A DNA stretch of 64,000 nt from Psychrobacillus lasiicapitis (lineage in GTDB: Bacteria; Bacillota; Bacilli; Bacillales_A; Planococcaceae): positions 367,389-431,388 of the forward strand of contig NZ_VDGH01000003.1 of assembly GCF_006861795.1 (NCBI RefSeq), written 5' to 3'. The position numbers and the translations under genes are program-made. Below the pieces are notes generated by a model. The model was not told where the DNA came from. It was given only the letters and a program-made list of their open reading frames with translations, and did not search any database. This document shows, piece by piece, positions 55,719 through 63,949 of this stretch; the stretch's first letter is position 1, and the number at the start of each line of letters is the position of its first letter.

Positions 55719-55747
55719 TTGACTAAATGACGTATTCGGGGTAAGAT
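55719..55747 (+). promoter_or_regulatory. Promoter of rplM-rpsI
   Basis: TTGACT (55719-55724), 17-base spacer, TAAGAT (55742-55747). It gives a leader of about 100 nt. Confidence 0.8.
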
Positions 55748-55759
55748 GATGTATGGTAT

Positions 55760-55840
55760 TTTCATTAACCCCACAATATAAGCCCCGAAACTTATTGGTA
55801 TGAGGATATAGAAAATTATAGATCGATTATGATTGAATTA
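55760..55840 (+). promoter_or_regulatory. L13 (rplM) leader RNA
   Basis: The segment AACCCCACAATATAAGCCCC followed by GAAAC matches the conserved L13 leader motif of Firmicutes as I remember it. L13 autoregulation is the accepted model. No terminator is visible, so control would be translational or by structure. Confidence 0.7.
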
Positions 55841-55854
55841 GGAGGACAAAATAC

Positions 55855-56292
55855 ATGCGTACAACATTCATGGCTAAAGGTCACGAAGTAGAACGTAAAT
55901 GGTTAGTAGTAGACGCTGAAGGCCAAACTCTTGGTCGTCTAGCTTCAGAAGTTGCAGCTATTTTACGTGGTAAAAACAAACCAACATTTACACCAAACGT
56001 TGATACAGGTGATCACGTGATCATTATCAATGCGGAAAAAATTCATTTAACTGGGAACAAGTTAAATGATAAAATTTACTACCGTCACACACAATTCTCT
56101 GGTGGACTTAAACAACGTACTGCTTTAGAAATGCGTACTAAGTACCCAACAAAAATGATCGAATTAGCGATCAAAGGAATGCTTCCTAAAAACTCTTTAG
56201 GACGTCAAATGTTTTCTAAACTAAACGTTTACGCTGGAGCAGAGCATCCACATGCAGCACAAAAACCAGAAGCATATGAGCTTCGCGGATAA
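55855..56292 (+). CDS. rplM: 50S ribosomal protein L13
   Basis: The 145-residue protein ([20 protein letters not shown]) has the central [18 protein letters not shown] and ends KPEAYELRG, all typical. An early 23S-binding assembly protein. RBS TTAGGAGGA. Confidence 0.98.
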   Translation: MRTTFMAKGHEVERKWLVVDAEGQTLGRLASEVAAILRGKNKPTFTPNVDTGDHVIIINAEKIHLTGNKLNDKIYYRHTQFSGGLKQRTALEMRTKYPTKMIELAIKGMLPKNSLGRQMFSKLNVYAGAEHPHAAQKPEAYELRG

Positions 56293-56314
56293 TAACTAAG
56301 AGGAGGACATACAC

Positions 56315-56707
56315 TTGGCACAAGTTCAATATATCGGCACTGGTCGCCGTAAAAGTTCAGTAGCACGCGTACGTTTAGTACCAGGCGAAGGAAAAATCGT
56401 TATTAACAAACGTGACGTTGAAGATTACGTACCATACGAAACTTTACGTGAAGTTATTAAACAACCATTAGTAACTACTCAAACTTTAGGTAGCTATGAT
56501 GTACACGTAAACGTAAATGGTGGAGGATTCACAGGTCAAGCAGGAGCAATCCGTCACGGTATTGCACGTGCACTACTTACAGTAGACCCTGATTTCCGTT
56601 CAGCATTAAAATCAGCTGGATTCTTAACACGTGACCCACGTATGAAAGAACGTAAAAAACCAGGACTTAAAGGCGCTCGTCGTGCACCTCAGTTCTCAAA
56701 ACGTTAA
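56315..56707 (+). CDS. rpsI: 30S ribosomal protein S9
   Basis: The 130-residue protein has a long basic C-terminal tail ([14 protein letters not shown]) whose terminal Lys-Arg reaches the P-site tRNA anticodon. TTG start after GAGGAGGA. Confidence 0.98.
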   Translation: MAQVQYIGTGRRKSSVARVRLVPGEGKIVINKRDVEDYVPYETLREVIKQPLVTTQTLGSYDVHVNVNGGGFTGQAGAIRHGIARALLTVDPDFRSALKSAGFLTRDPRMKERKKPGLKGARRAPQFSKR

Positions 56708-56724
56708 TATTATATTATCAGTTC

Positions 56725-56762
56725 AAAGCACTTCTCGAGATATATCGAGAGGTGCTTTTTTA
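56725..56762 (+). terminator. Terminator after rpsI
   Basis: A perfect 14-bp stem, AAAGCACTTCTCGA (56725-56738) with TCGAGAGGTGCTTT (56745-56758), continues into a T-run. Confidence 0.92.
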
Positions 56763-57188
56763 GTTTTGGGAAATTAAAAATGGATGACATGTAAATAGTT
56801 TTCTCTCAACAACATAATATATGCTCTTTTTAGGGAGAATACGTCATAAAAAGATTTATTAAGTTGATCTTTGGCAAGTGTCGCCGACTGCAGTGAAAAT
56901 CAATGTTTGGAAACTACTTGCTTACTCGTAATCGAATAGCTAAAAAAAAGTAAGAATGCTTGAATCCAGTAAATGGCCAAGAGTAAAGAAAGCAACCAAT
57001 TCTAGAAATAACAAGTTACTTGATATGAGACGACTATCACTCTGACTCATTTTAAATATTGTCCATATTTCCTTAACGTTGGGAGTAAAAGCTATTACGA
57101 AACGCCTTCCTCTTTAGTTAAAAATAGCTTCGGTAAGGTAGAGGCGGTACAGATTACTGTATCCGGACATGAATGTTTTAAAAAGTAG
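56763..57188. other. Intergenic stretch without recognisable gene
   Basis: About 430 bases between the rpsI terminator and the next promoter show no open frame with a ribosome site and no protein match I can recognise. In B. subtilis ybaJ and ybaK occupy this interval. A partly self-complementary part lies at about 57090-57155 (AGCTATT with AATAGCT, and CGCCT- with AGGCG-type arms). It may be decayed coding sequence or a structured RNA. Confidence 0.5.
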
Positions 57189-57217
57189 TTGTTTCGTTGT
57201 TTTTGGAGGTGTATATT
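57189..57217 (+). promoter_or_regulatory. Promoter of the GNAT relic / MFS genes
   Basis: TTGTTT (57189-57194), 17-base spacer, TATATT (57212-57217), about 48 bases before the GNAT start codon. Confidence 0.55.
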
Positions 57218-57264
57218 AAGTGAAATATTTTAAAAGTTGAAAAACGTGGGTGAGATGATGAATA

Positions 57265-57727
57265 ATGGAGTTTACTTCTGAAAGATAATTGTTTCGTTCG
57301 TATACACAAGATGACTTTGATTTCTTGTATGGCATGCTCTCTGATCCAGCAATGGTGTGCTATATCGGAAATGGAGAGACACGAGATTTAAATGAAGCTG
57401 AAGTATTTTTAGAATGGATTTACAGAAACAATGAGATGAATCCAGAGTATGGGTTAAAAGTGGTTGTTCGGAAAGAAGATAGTGTTTCGGTCGGGCATGC
57501 TGGTAATTGTCCCGCAAAAAGTAAAGGGGAAGGAAGAACTGAAGGCAGGTAGGTTAATGGATTGCAAAGCAGTTAGGAGTAGATAGATTTATTTCTCTAA
57601 TTCAACAGGGGAATAAAGCTTCTAGAAAGTAGTGGATAAAAATGGAGTGAGTTTAGAAGCAGAGATTATTTTAAAAGTACGGAATATGTATGTCTATTCA
57701 ATTTCAGGAAAAAGAGGAAATGTATGA
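57265..57727 (+). pseudogene. Broken GNAT-family N-acetyltransferase gene
   Basis: The start ATG at 57265 reads MEFTSER, then a TAA at codon 8, then LFRSYTQDDFDFLYGMLSDP to GHAG in the same frame, a RimJ/RimL-like GNAT N-terminus. After GHAG a one-base shift continues as IVPQKVKGKEELKAG. The middle of the domain, with the acetyl-CoA-binding region, is missing. KQLGVDRFISLIQQGNKASRK follows, and a further frame change gives VVDKNGVSLEAEI...NMYVYSISG, the GNAT C-terminus. The last frame stops with TGA at 57725-57727, overlapping the MFS ATG (ATGA), so the intact ancestor was translationally coupled to the transporter. At least one nonsense codon, two frameshifts and one deletion make it non-functional. 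Confidence 0.85.
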
Positions 57728-58935
57728 GAAGTAAATTTAATATAGTTACATCAACGATTCTCGTTAGTATATTTATTGCAAGGTTTGGGACTTTTTTAGT
57801 TTTGCCATACTTAACGTTGTTTTTATTAGATGAGTTCCATTACTCAGCGGTACAAATAGGTACAGTTATTTCTACGCTTGCTTTATCAAATTTAATCATG
57901 AGCTTCTTGATAGGGCCATATATCGATAGGTTTCCTAAAGATAAAGTGATTATAACCGGGTTAATCGGTTACTTGGGTTGTTATATATATTTTCCTTTTA
58001 TCGAGCAGTATGGTGGATTTATATTGTTTGCAGCATTGCTCGGTGCGAGCCAAGCAATCGTTGAACCGACTTATCGCGTGTTATTAAGTCTTTATACGGA
58101 ACCGGAAAATAGAAGGTTCATCTTTAATATTCGATATTTTCTCATCAATATTTCTGCTGCTATTGCACCTTTAACATCTGTGTATTTTCAGCAGTTTGGT
58201 ATGGAAAATTTGTTTTTTGTAGTAGGCTTTATTTTCTTTATTAATATTATGACCTTTGCAATCATTTTTAAAAAATATCCAATGAAGCAAGTATCCGGAC
58301 ATAAGGAAAAACCGTCTATTTTTCAATCCTTCTATGTATTTAAAAAGGATTATGCATTTGGCATTTTCATATTGGCATTAATTTTCATCAGCTTTGGATA
58401 TAGTCAGTTCGACTCGACGTTTAGTCAATATTTAGGTACACGATTTAACCATGAGCTAGCAATTCAATATTTTGCATGGCTAATCACGACAAATGCTATT
58501 ACAGTAATTATTATTCAATATTTTGTTTATAAATTAGGGGAAGTTATTAGTACAACATCTTCTCTTATAATAGGCAGTGCTTTGTTGTCGTTAGGCCTCA
58601 TCTGCTTTGGGCAGAGCGAAAAAATTCTTATATTAATAGCGGCAATGGTTGTTTTTACAGCCGGTGAAGTGTTAGTTTTCACAATGATTGATATACATAT
58701 TGATGGTATGTGTGAGGATCATGAAAAAGGAACATATTTTGCATTATCTGGTGTGAAATCAATTGGACGAATTGCTGGACCGAGTATGGGAGGCTTTCTT
58801 TTAGACAGTTTAAATAGTGGTGCGTTTGTATTTACGGTTATTGGTGGAGTTACTTTGCTTGCAATACCATCGTTCTATCTTAGTAACCGAATGAAAGAAG
58901 GGAAGAATAGACATGAAATTATTCAATCTGATTAA
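57724..58935 (+). CDS. Major facilitator superfamily transporter (probable drug efflux)
   Basis: The 403-residue protein has 12 hydrophobic segments in two halves; the loop after segment 2 (GPYIDRFPKDKVI) is the MFS motif-A region, and the segment-5 region (AAIAPLTSVYF) is consistent with an exporter. The best guess is a multidrug or toxin exporter, based on length and layout; the substrate is unknown. ATG 57724 lacks a strong Shine-Dalgarno of its own (AAAGAGGAAAT) and overlaps the stop of the broken GNAT gene, so its translation may have suffered when that gene decayed. It overlaps the next gene by 23 bp. Confidence 0.85.
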   Translation: MRSKFNIVTSTILVSIFIARFGTFLVLPYLTLFLLDEFHYSAVQIGTVISTLALSNLIMSFLIGPYIDRFPKDKVIITGLIGYLGCYIYFPFIEQYGGFILFAALLGASQAIVEPTYRVLLSLYTEPENRRFIFNIRYFLINISAAIAPLTSVYFQQFGMENLFFVVGFIFFINIMTFAIIFKKYPMKQVSGHKEKPSIFQSFYVFKKDYAFGIFILALIFISFGYSQFDSTFSQYLGTRFNHELAIQYFAWLITTNAITVIIIQYFVYKLGEVISTTSSLIIGSALLSLGLICFGQSEKILILIAAMVVFTAGEVLVFTMIDIHIDGMCEDHEKGTYFALSGVKSIGRIAGPSMGGFLLDSLNSGAFVFTVIGGVTLLAIPSFYLSNRMKEGKNRHEIIQSD

Positions 58936-59623
58936 AAACGAAAAAGAGTATTGGTTAGTAGATCAAGTGAAGATGGAAGGTAAATCGGAAGAGGATTACA
59001 TAGAAGCGTTTAAGAAAATCTTAAAAGCTTACGACGATGAAAAAATAGGATATCTATCTTTATTAATGGATGAGGCATTTGAAAACTGGTTGCTTAAGCA
59101 AGATTTAAAAAAGATTTCTTCTATCGTGGAATACACGAAGCTTTTAGAAGAGGAGATGGAGCGGGAAAGTGAACTGTTATTTCATTCGTTAGCAGAAGGT
59201 TTGATAACAGATACGGAATTTGCACAAGCGTATGAATTGTGTAGGACAGGAACTGCAAATAAAAATATACCTCAGCCAATTGAGCAGGTGATGGAGTCCA
59301 TTAGTAAAGAGTTAGGGGAAGACTGGAGAAGCCATTGCTACTACTTTTTAAAAGGTCGGAAATTAGTCGGGATAAGTATTCCACATATTGAGATGGGAAC
59401 AGAAGAAGAAGGAAGAATGTTCTACTTTGGAGTGGTTCCAGAAATGCGAGGGATGGGTTTAGGTGCTGAAATTCACAAAATAACACTTTCAATCATGAAG
59501 AATATGAAAGCTACATACTATGTTGGTAGTACAGATAAAAGTAATGCGCATATGGTGCAGATATTTAAGAAAAATGGCTGCGTATTAAGAGATAAAAAAG
59601 GAATTTATCGAATCGAAAAATGA
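58913..59623 (+). CDS. GNAT-family N-acetyltransferase
   Basis: The 236-residue protein has an Asp/Glu/Lys-rich N-terminal half of unknown role (about residues 1-110) and a C-terminal GNAT domain. The acetyl-CoA motif is YFGVVPEMRGMGLGAEIHK, with the downstream GSTDKSNAHMVQIFKKNGC. The start lies inside the MFS gene after AGGGAAG. An MFS exporter flanked by two acetyltransferases suggests a small-molecule resistance or modification cassette, but no substrate can be named. Confidence 0.85.
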   Translation: MKLFNLIKNEKEYWLVDQVKMEGKSEEDYIEAFKKILKAYDDEKIGYLSLLMDEAFENWLLKQDLKKISSIVEYTKLLEEEMERESELLFHSLAEGLITDTEFAQAYELCRTGTANKNIPQPIEQVMESISKELGEDWRSHCYYFLKGRKLVGISIPHIEMGTEEEGRMFYFGVVPEMRGMGLGAEIHKITLSIMKNMKATYYVGSTDKSNAHMVQIFKKNGCVLRDKKGIYRIEK

Positions 59624-59681
59624 CTCACTGAAGCTATCATACTCTTTGTCCCTCATACGTATAATGAGTGAAAAAGGAGCG

Positions 59682-60401
59682 ATGGACCTGAAAAAGTGGA
59701 TAATCATCTCGGCATTGTTTTTCATCTCTTTACTTGCTGTTATTTATGGCACGAAGGCAAGTGATACTGGTTTTTTCCTGCCAAATCCGTTAAGTGGCGT
59801 GAAAATAGTCATTGACCCGGGGCATGGGGGGATAGATGGGGGAGCAAGTCATGGGGAGGTAGTGGAACGTGATATTACATTAGCGATGTCCTTAAAGCTA
59901 GAGAAAAAGCTAAAAGCACAAGGAGCGACAGTCGTCATGACACGCACGAAAGAAGGAGATGCAGTAGCAGAACATAATCCGGATGGGGATTTTCCCACTA
60001 CTCGTGCTAGAAAGCGGGCAGATTTACTCCTTCGAGAAGAGATTATGAACAACTCAGAAGCTGATATTGTCCTTAGCTTACATGTGAATGCAGTTCCGGA
60101 AGAGAGATGGCGTGGTGCACAAGTATTTTATCACGCGGATGGTCACGAAGGTGGAGAACTTTTAGCTAAGTCCATTCAAGGTTCTATTAGAGAAAGTATA
60201 GGCAATACAGAGAGAGAAGCACTCGCTATTAAACAGGTGTATATTTTGAAAAAAGCAAAAGCCCCAGCAGTGTTAGTAGAAACCGGCTTTATAAGTAACA
60301 ATGAAGAGCGAGAATTACTGCAATCGGATAAATACCAAAATCAAATGGTCGATGCCATTTCAGATGGAGTACTTCGTTTTGTAGAAGACAATATTTACTG
60401 A
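59682..60401 (+). CDS. cwlD: CwlD-like N-acetylmuramoyl-L-alanine amidase (spore cortex)
   Basis: The 239-residue protein has an N-terminal membrane anchor or signal (residues 6-23) and an Amidase_3 domain: zinc ligands His48 (DPGHGG), Glu62 (VVERDI) and the His of SLHVNA, with the catalytic Glu in VLVETGFIS. In Bacillus CwlD trims stem peptides to make muramic-delta-lactam in the spore cortex, needed for germination. The start is uncertain: ATG 59682 is close to AAAGGAG, and ATG 59664 is an in-frame alternative. Position before salA and gerD supports the call. Confidence 0.9.
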   Translation: MDLKKWIIISALFFISLLAVIYGTKASDTGFFLPNPLSGVKIVIDPGHGGIDGGASHGEVVERDITLAMSLKLEKKLKAQGATVVMTRTKEGDAVAEHNPDGDFPTTRARKRADLLLREEIMNNSEADIVLSLHVNAVPEERWRGAQVFYHADGHEGGELLAKSIQGSIRESIGNTEREALAIKQVYILKKAKAPAVLVETGFISNNEERELLQSDKYQNQMVDAISDGVLRFVEDNIY

Positions 60402-60417
60402 GCCAATGTTTAGGAAT

Positions 60418-60476
60418 GTAGACACTCGTATATGGTATACTATATGGCGAATAGTTAACTAAAGGGGAGTGTCTAC
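60418..60476. promoter_or_regulatory. Inverted repeat that can mask the salA ribosome site
   Basis: GTAGACACTC (60418-60427) is the exact inverted complement of GAGTGTCTAC (60467-60476). The right arm overlaps the salA Shine-Dalgarno AAAGGGGAG and ends two bases before the ATG. The 39-base interval contains TATACT (60436-60441), a possible -10. It could be an RNA hairpin on read-through transcripts from cwlD or a DNA operator. Confidence 0.55.
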
Positions 60477-60478
60477 AG

Positions 60479-61531
60479 ATGATTAATGAACAACAAGTTC
60501 GTGCGTTACTTGGCGAATTGAATGATCCATTTTTACATAGAACTTTAGAAGAAACAAACGGAATATCGACAGTATCCATAAAAGAAGAAAAAAATCATGT
60601 TAGTGTTAAACTAGCAATTGCCAAAATAAATTCAGCAGAGCAAATGCAACTACAAAGTAAAGTAGTGGAAGTATTAAAAGAGGCAGGAGCAGCAACGGTA
60701 GGTATCCGCTTTGAAGAATTACCAAAAGAGGTATTAGAACAGTTCCGTGGGAAAGCAAAGGAAAGCGATAATGAGAGCATTCTATCCCCTAATAGCAAAG
60801 TAAAGATCATCTCTATCGCTTCTGGCAAGGGTGGAGTTGGTAAATCTACTGTATCGGTTAACTTAGCTGTAGCGCTTGCACGTTTAGGTAAAAAAGTTGG
60901 ACTAGTGGATGCAGATATCTACGGGTTTAGTGTGCCGGATATGATGGGGGTAAAAGATATCCCACAAATAAAAGATGACCGTATCATTCCGGTAGAACGC
61001 AAAGGGGTAAAAGTGATCTCTATGGGGTTCTTCGTTGAAAATAATACGCCAGTCGTTTGGCGTGGACCAATGCTAGGAAAAGTTTTAGATCAATTTTTCA
61101 AAGATGTTGAGTGGGGAGAATTAGATTTCTTACTATTAGATTTACCACCAGGCACTGGAGATGTTGCATTAGACATTCACCAAATGTTGCCGGCTTCTAA
61201 AGAGATTGTTGTTACAACACCGCATCCAACAGCTGCTTTCGTTGCTGCAAGAGCAGGTGCGATGGCACTTCAAACAGATCATGAAATACTGGGTGTTATT
61301 GAAAATATGTCTTGGTATGAAGCGAAATCTACAGGAGAGCGTGAATTTGTATTCGGTAAAGGCGGTGGTCCTAAGCTTGCGGAAGAACTACGAACAGAAT
61401 TACTTGGTCAACTTCCATTAGGACAGCCAGATTGGAATGATATCGATTTTGCTCCATCTGTCTATGCTGAAACGCATGAAACAGGGAAAATCTATTTAGA
61501 AATTGCACAAAAAGTAATTGAAAAAGCATAA
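60479..61531 (+). CDS. salA: SalA, Mrp/ApbC-family P-loop ATPase
   Basis: The 350-residue protein has an N-terminal DUF59/MIP18-like domain (about 1-90) and a ParA/Mrp ATPase with deviant Walker A SGKGGVGKST at 115-124, Walker B LLDLPPGTGD and a switch segment VVTTPHPTA. Mrp proteins carry Fe-S clusters, but the CXXC of many Mrp proteins is not visible here. B. subtilis SalA (YbaL) represses scoC and so raises protease expression; that role is inferred from synteny with cwlD and gerD. Confidence 0.9.
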   Translation: MINEQQVRALLGELNDPFLHRTLEETNGISTVSIKEEKNHVSVKLAIAKINSAEQMQLQSKVVEVLKEAGAATVGIRFEELPKEVLEQFRGKAKESDNESILSPNSKVKIISIASGKGGVGKSTVSVNLAVALARLGKKVGLVDADIYGFSVPDMMGVKDIPQIKDDRIIPVERKGVKVISMGFFVENNTPVVWRGPMLGKVLDQFFKDVEWGELDFLLLDLPPGTGDVALDIHQMLPASKEIVVTTPHPTAAFVAARAGAMALQTDHEILGVIENMSWYEAKSTGEREFVFGKGGGPKLAEELRTELLGQLPLGQPDWNDIDFAPSVYAETHETGKIYLEIAQKVIEKA

Positions 61532-61532
61532 G

Positions 61533-61566
61533 AAAAGGCCGTTTCCTCTAAGGGAGCGGCCTTACT
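61533..61566. terminator. Bidirectional terminator between salA and gerD
   Basis: AAGGCCG (61535-61541) and CGGCCTT (61557-61563) form the stem, with A-rich and T-rich flanks on both strands. The right arm includes the gerD stop codon. Confidence 0.8.
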
Positions 61567-62161
61567 TTTGTGTCTCATCTTTCTTTTCGTCAGAAGCACC
61601 AGATTCCTCTTTGGATCCACCGCCGCTTTCTTTCTGTGAACCAGAACCAGCTTCTTCCACTAGTTTTTGCCACTTTGCTTGCAATAAAGGACTTTGGATC
61701 GTTTCCTCTACAACCTTTTGCATTTCTTTCCGCATATCACTGGATTGTAGCACCTTTTCTAATTCCTTTTTCATCTCAGCAGAACCAAAAAAGCTTTCTA
61801 AGTCTTTTAAATAGGTCGGATCCTTCATGAGTGCTTTCATGAGTTCTTCTTGCTGTTTCAGCATACTTTTGGCCATTGTTTCCGAAAATTTAGGGTCTTG
61901 GTAAACTTCCTTCCAGAATTCTTCTGCTTCCTTCGATAGCATTGTTTGTTCAACGGATTTTTTTACCTGCTCATGATCAATTACTAACAGTTCTTTAAAT
62001 TGCGGGTCATCTAAAAGTGTTCGAATGGCTTTTTTTCCGTCTTCGGTTTGTAACGCATCTATGAGCATTTTTTTATTTTCCTCATAGGAGGGAGGAGCAG
62101 TAGAGCTGCTACATCCGGCAAGAAGCCCAAGACTCAACAAAATAAGTGCAAAATACTTCAT
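61562..62161 (-). CDS. gerD: Spore germination lipoprotein GerD
   Basis: The 199-residue protein has a lipoprotein signal with lipobox LLAGC (Cys17), a long helical central region rich in Lys and Glu (for example PQFKELLVIDHEQVKKS), and a disordered Gly/Ser/Glu-rich tail. GerD organises nutrient germinant receptors in the inner spore membrane. The ATG at 62161 is preferred for a compact signal peptide; GTG at 62170 adds three residues. It is convergent with salA and divergent from kbaA, as in B. subtilis. Confidence 0.92.
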   Translation of the reverse strand: MKYFALILLSLGLLAGCSSSTAPPSYEENKKMLIDALQTEDGKKAIRTLLDDPQFKELLVIDHEQVKKSVEQTMLSKEAEEFWKEVYQDPKFSETMAKSMLKQQEELMKALMKDPTYLKDLESFFGSAEMKKELEKVLQSSDMRKEMQKVVEETIQSPLLQAKWQKLVEEAGSGSQKESGGGSKEESGASDEKKDETQK

Positions 62162-62187
62162 TATCGTCACCGTCCTTTCGATTATTG

Positions 62188-62216
62188 TTCACATTTGTTT
62201 CAGAAATATGTATAGT
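62188..62216 (+). promoter_or_regulatory. Promoter of kbaA
   Basis: TTCACA (62188-62193), 17-base spacer, TATAGT (62211-62216), in the divergent gerD-kbaA interval. Confidence 0.55.
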
Positions 62217-62297
62217 AACTAGGAAGAAATAGATTTTTGGGTAAATGGTTGTTACAATTTAAAAAGAAGAAAAAGAAAAGTTGGAGGAAATTTTGCT

Positions 62298-62975
62298 GTG
62301 ACTATACGAAATTGGTTTAAATTTTTTCTAAATGCCATGTTAATCGGTGGAGTCATTACCGGTATTTTGGGCTTATTTATACGTTGGGATGATGCTTTTG
62401 CTAAATATTTTGAAGCAGGGCAGTGGGGAGAATTTTTTGCAGCATTTGCATTTATGATTGTTATGGGCTTTACTGTAAGTGTAATAGCACAAATGGGTTA
62501 TTTTGCTTACTTAACAATTCATCAAATGGGTGTTAATATTTTTAGGACCCTTACACTTTGGAATTGGGTTCAATTACTCATTATTGTAATTGTCATTTTT
62601 GATTTAATTATGTTTCGATTTCGACCAAATGCAGAGACTACCGGACAAATTTGGCTATATGTTATCTTACTTGCGATATTAATAATTACGGCTATAGTAG
62701 TTGCTATTGCTAAAGCGAATATGACCAAAAAACATACCCTTATTTCTGCATTATTTTTTATGATTGTTGTCTCTACACTGGAATGGTTACCAGTACTAAT
62801 GGTACGAGCAGATAATGTAGATAGTTGGGTAACATTATTATTATTCCCGATTCTTGCAGTAAATGCCTACCAATTATTGGCTTTACCAAAATACAATGCA
62901 AAATCAGACGAGGATCGTTTGAAACTAGAAGCACGCAGAAAAGAAAGAAGAGAAGCTGCTGCTAAAACAAAGTAA
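62298..62975 (+). CDS. kbaA: KbaA, activator of the KinB sporulation kinase pathway
   Basis: The 225-residue membrane protein has six hydrophobic segments (about 10-28, 43-66, 88-107, 116-136, 145-165, 174-193) and a basic cytosolic tail ending in a run of Arg and Lys. In B. subtilis KbaA is needed for KinB to feed the Spo0A phosphorelay. GTG start eight bases after TTGGAGGAA. Identification rests on length, topology and the fixed place between gerD and pdaB. Confidence 0.9.
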   Translation: MTIRNWFKFFLNAMLIGGVITGILGLFIRWDDAFAKYFEAGQWGEFFAAFAFMIVMGFTVSVIAQMGYFAYLTIHQMGVNIFRTLTLWNWVQLLIIVIVIFDLIMFRFRPNAETTGQIWLYVILLAILIITAIVVAIAKANMTKKHTLISALFFMIVVSTLEWLPVLMVRADNVDSWVTLLLFPILAVNAYQLLALPKYNAKSDEDRLKLEARRKERREAAAKTK

Positions 62976-62980
62976 ATGAA

Positions 62981-63018
62981 AACTGCCATGACGAATGATT
63001 ACCATGGCAGTTTTTTAT
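62981..63018. terminator. Terminator between kbaA and the pdaB-like gene
   Basis: A perfect 11-bp stem, AAACTGCCATG (62981-62991) with CATGGCAGTTT (63004-63014), is followed by TTT. It can serve kbaA and, less well, the convergent gene. Confidence 0.88.
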
Positions 63019-63035
63019 AATTAGGCTTATCAATT

Positions 63036-63695
63036 TTATTCAGGAAACGTTTTTGTATTCATTTTTAAACCGAATATATTTTGTTCTATAGGTAAAAATG
63101 ATTGAGACTTTAAAAGTTTGGTGAGTTGCTTTATATCAACCCTTTCCTCTTGGTGAAGTGGTACGGAAAGAACGTCTCCTTTTGAAAGTACAGGAACTTC
63201 CCCATTCCAATACTTGCTGGAACTTAGCAAGTTTACCTCTTGATCCCAAGCAATTTCTTGAACTTCCACTGGAAATTGATAATCCTTCGTTCGGAACCAA
63301 AGCGGTTTTTCACCCATAGCCTTATCGAATTGCTCCACTTCTTTTTGAAATAAATCAGGATTCTCTATATACGTTGCCCCATCCTGCCCTAAAAGCCCAA
63401 TCGGAATATGCTTATCTTGCATAATCTTTATAATGGGCGCCGAACGTTCCATCCACTCGGTGCTTATAAAAAAATGTGGATAAGGTGCTTCTAAATCTTT
63501 TAGCAAAGTTTCAATCTCCTCTTTTCCAAAGGTCAAATCAATTGTAACTGTTTTTCCGTATGTTCCTTTAGAAATTACGGTTGGTTTTTCTGTTAATTGA
63601 AACACAGGTAGGATAGAAGAATAGTTTCTTGGAGCGATGAATAACAGTGTGATTAATAATGCGAATGAACCGACCAACAATAGCTTTTTTTTCAA
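63036..63695 (-). CDS. Degenerate polysaccharide-deacetylase-like protein in the pdaB position
   Basis: The 219-residue protein has an N-terminal membrane segment (about residues 4-22) and aligns by eye along the whole of B. subtilis PdaB (YbaN). Examples are KGTYGKTVTIDLTFG against KGDTDSKDIALTFD, HFFISTEWMERSAPII against TFFLSASWAERHPDTV, and KGDVLSVPLHQ against KGDIILMHAS. The catalytic Asp of the TFD motif is replaced by Gly and the other NodB metal motifs are not recognisable, so it is probably not an active deacetylase. TTG 63695 lies nine bases after AAGGTG; GTG 63707 is the alternative but abuts that site. The gene faces kbaA and lies just before an rRNA operon, as pdaB does. Confidence 0.75.
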   Translation of the reverse strand: MKKKLLLVGSFALLITLLFIAPRNYSSILPVFQLTEKPTVISKGTYGKTVTIDLTFGKEEIETLLKDLEAPYPHFFISTEWMERSAPIIKIMQDKHIPIGLLGQDGATYIENPDLFQKEVEQFDKAMGEKPLWFRTKDYQFPVEVQEIAWDQEVNLLSSSKYWNGEVPVLSKGDVLSVPLHQEERVDIKQLTKLLKSQSFLPIEQNIFGLKMNTKTFPE

Positions 63696-63744
63696 AGTAA
63701 CACGCACCTTTTCAAATCATTTTAATAAACTTTATGTTTTAGTG

Positions 63745-63774
63745 TTGACATTCATGTTTAAACGATGTTAAGAT
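63745..63774 (+). promoter_or_regulatory. rRNA operon promoter
   Basis: TTGACA (63745-63750), 18-base spacer, TAAGAT (63769-63774), preceded by an A/T-rich stretch that could act as an UP element. Confidence 0.8.
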
Positions 63775-63949
63775 ACAAAGGTCGCCAAAACAAAACGACA
63801 ACTTAAACAACATGAACATTGAAAACTGAACATGCAAAACGTTAAGACATATAGCTTGATAGACTATTTTATTTTAGTCTGATAGCAAAACAATTATGAC
63901 ATCATTTAATGATGATGCCAGCAAAACAAAATGAGCTTTTTAAGTTCTC
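63775..63949 (+). ncRNA. rRNA operon leader
   Basis: The leader contains ATTGAAAACTGAACATGC, a segment shared by leader and spacer regions of Bacillus rrn operons and linked to antitermination and processing. It also has two hairpins: AGACT/AGTCT (about 63861-63883) and GACATCATT/AATGATG (about 63898-63917). Confidence 0.65.

Noticed and set aside
57220..57240. Six-codon mini-ORF (GTG AAA TAT TTT AAA AGT TGA) after GGAGGT, possible leader peptide
   Set aside because: The best promoter (57189-57217) would start transcription within it, so it is probably not translated as a leader.
61518..61814. + strand open frames over the gerD gene
   Set aside because: They overlap the terminator and run antisense to gerD, whose lipobox and synteny are convincing.
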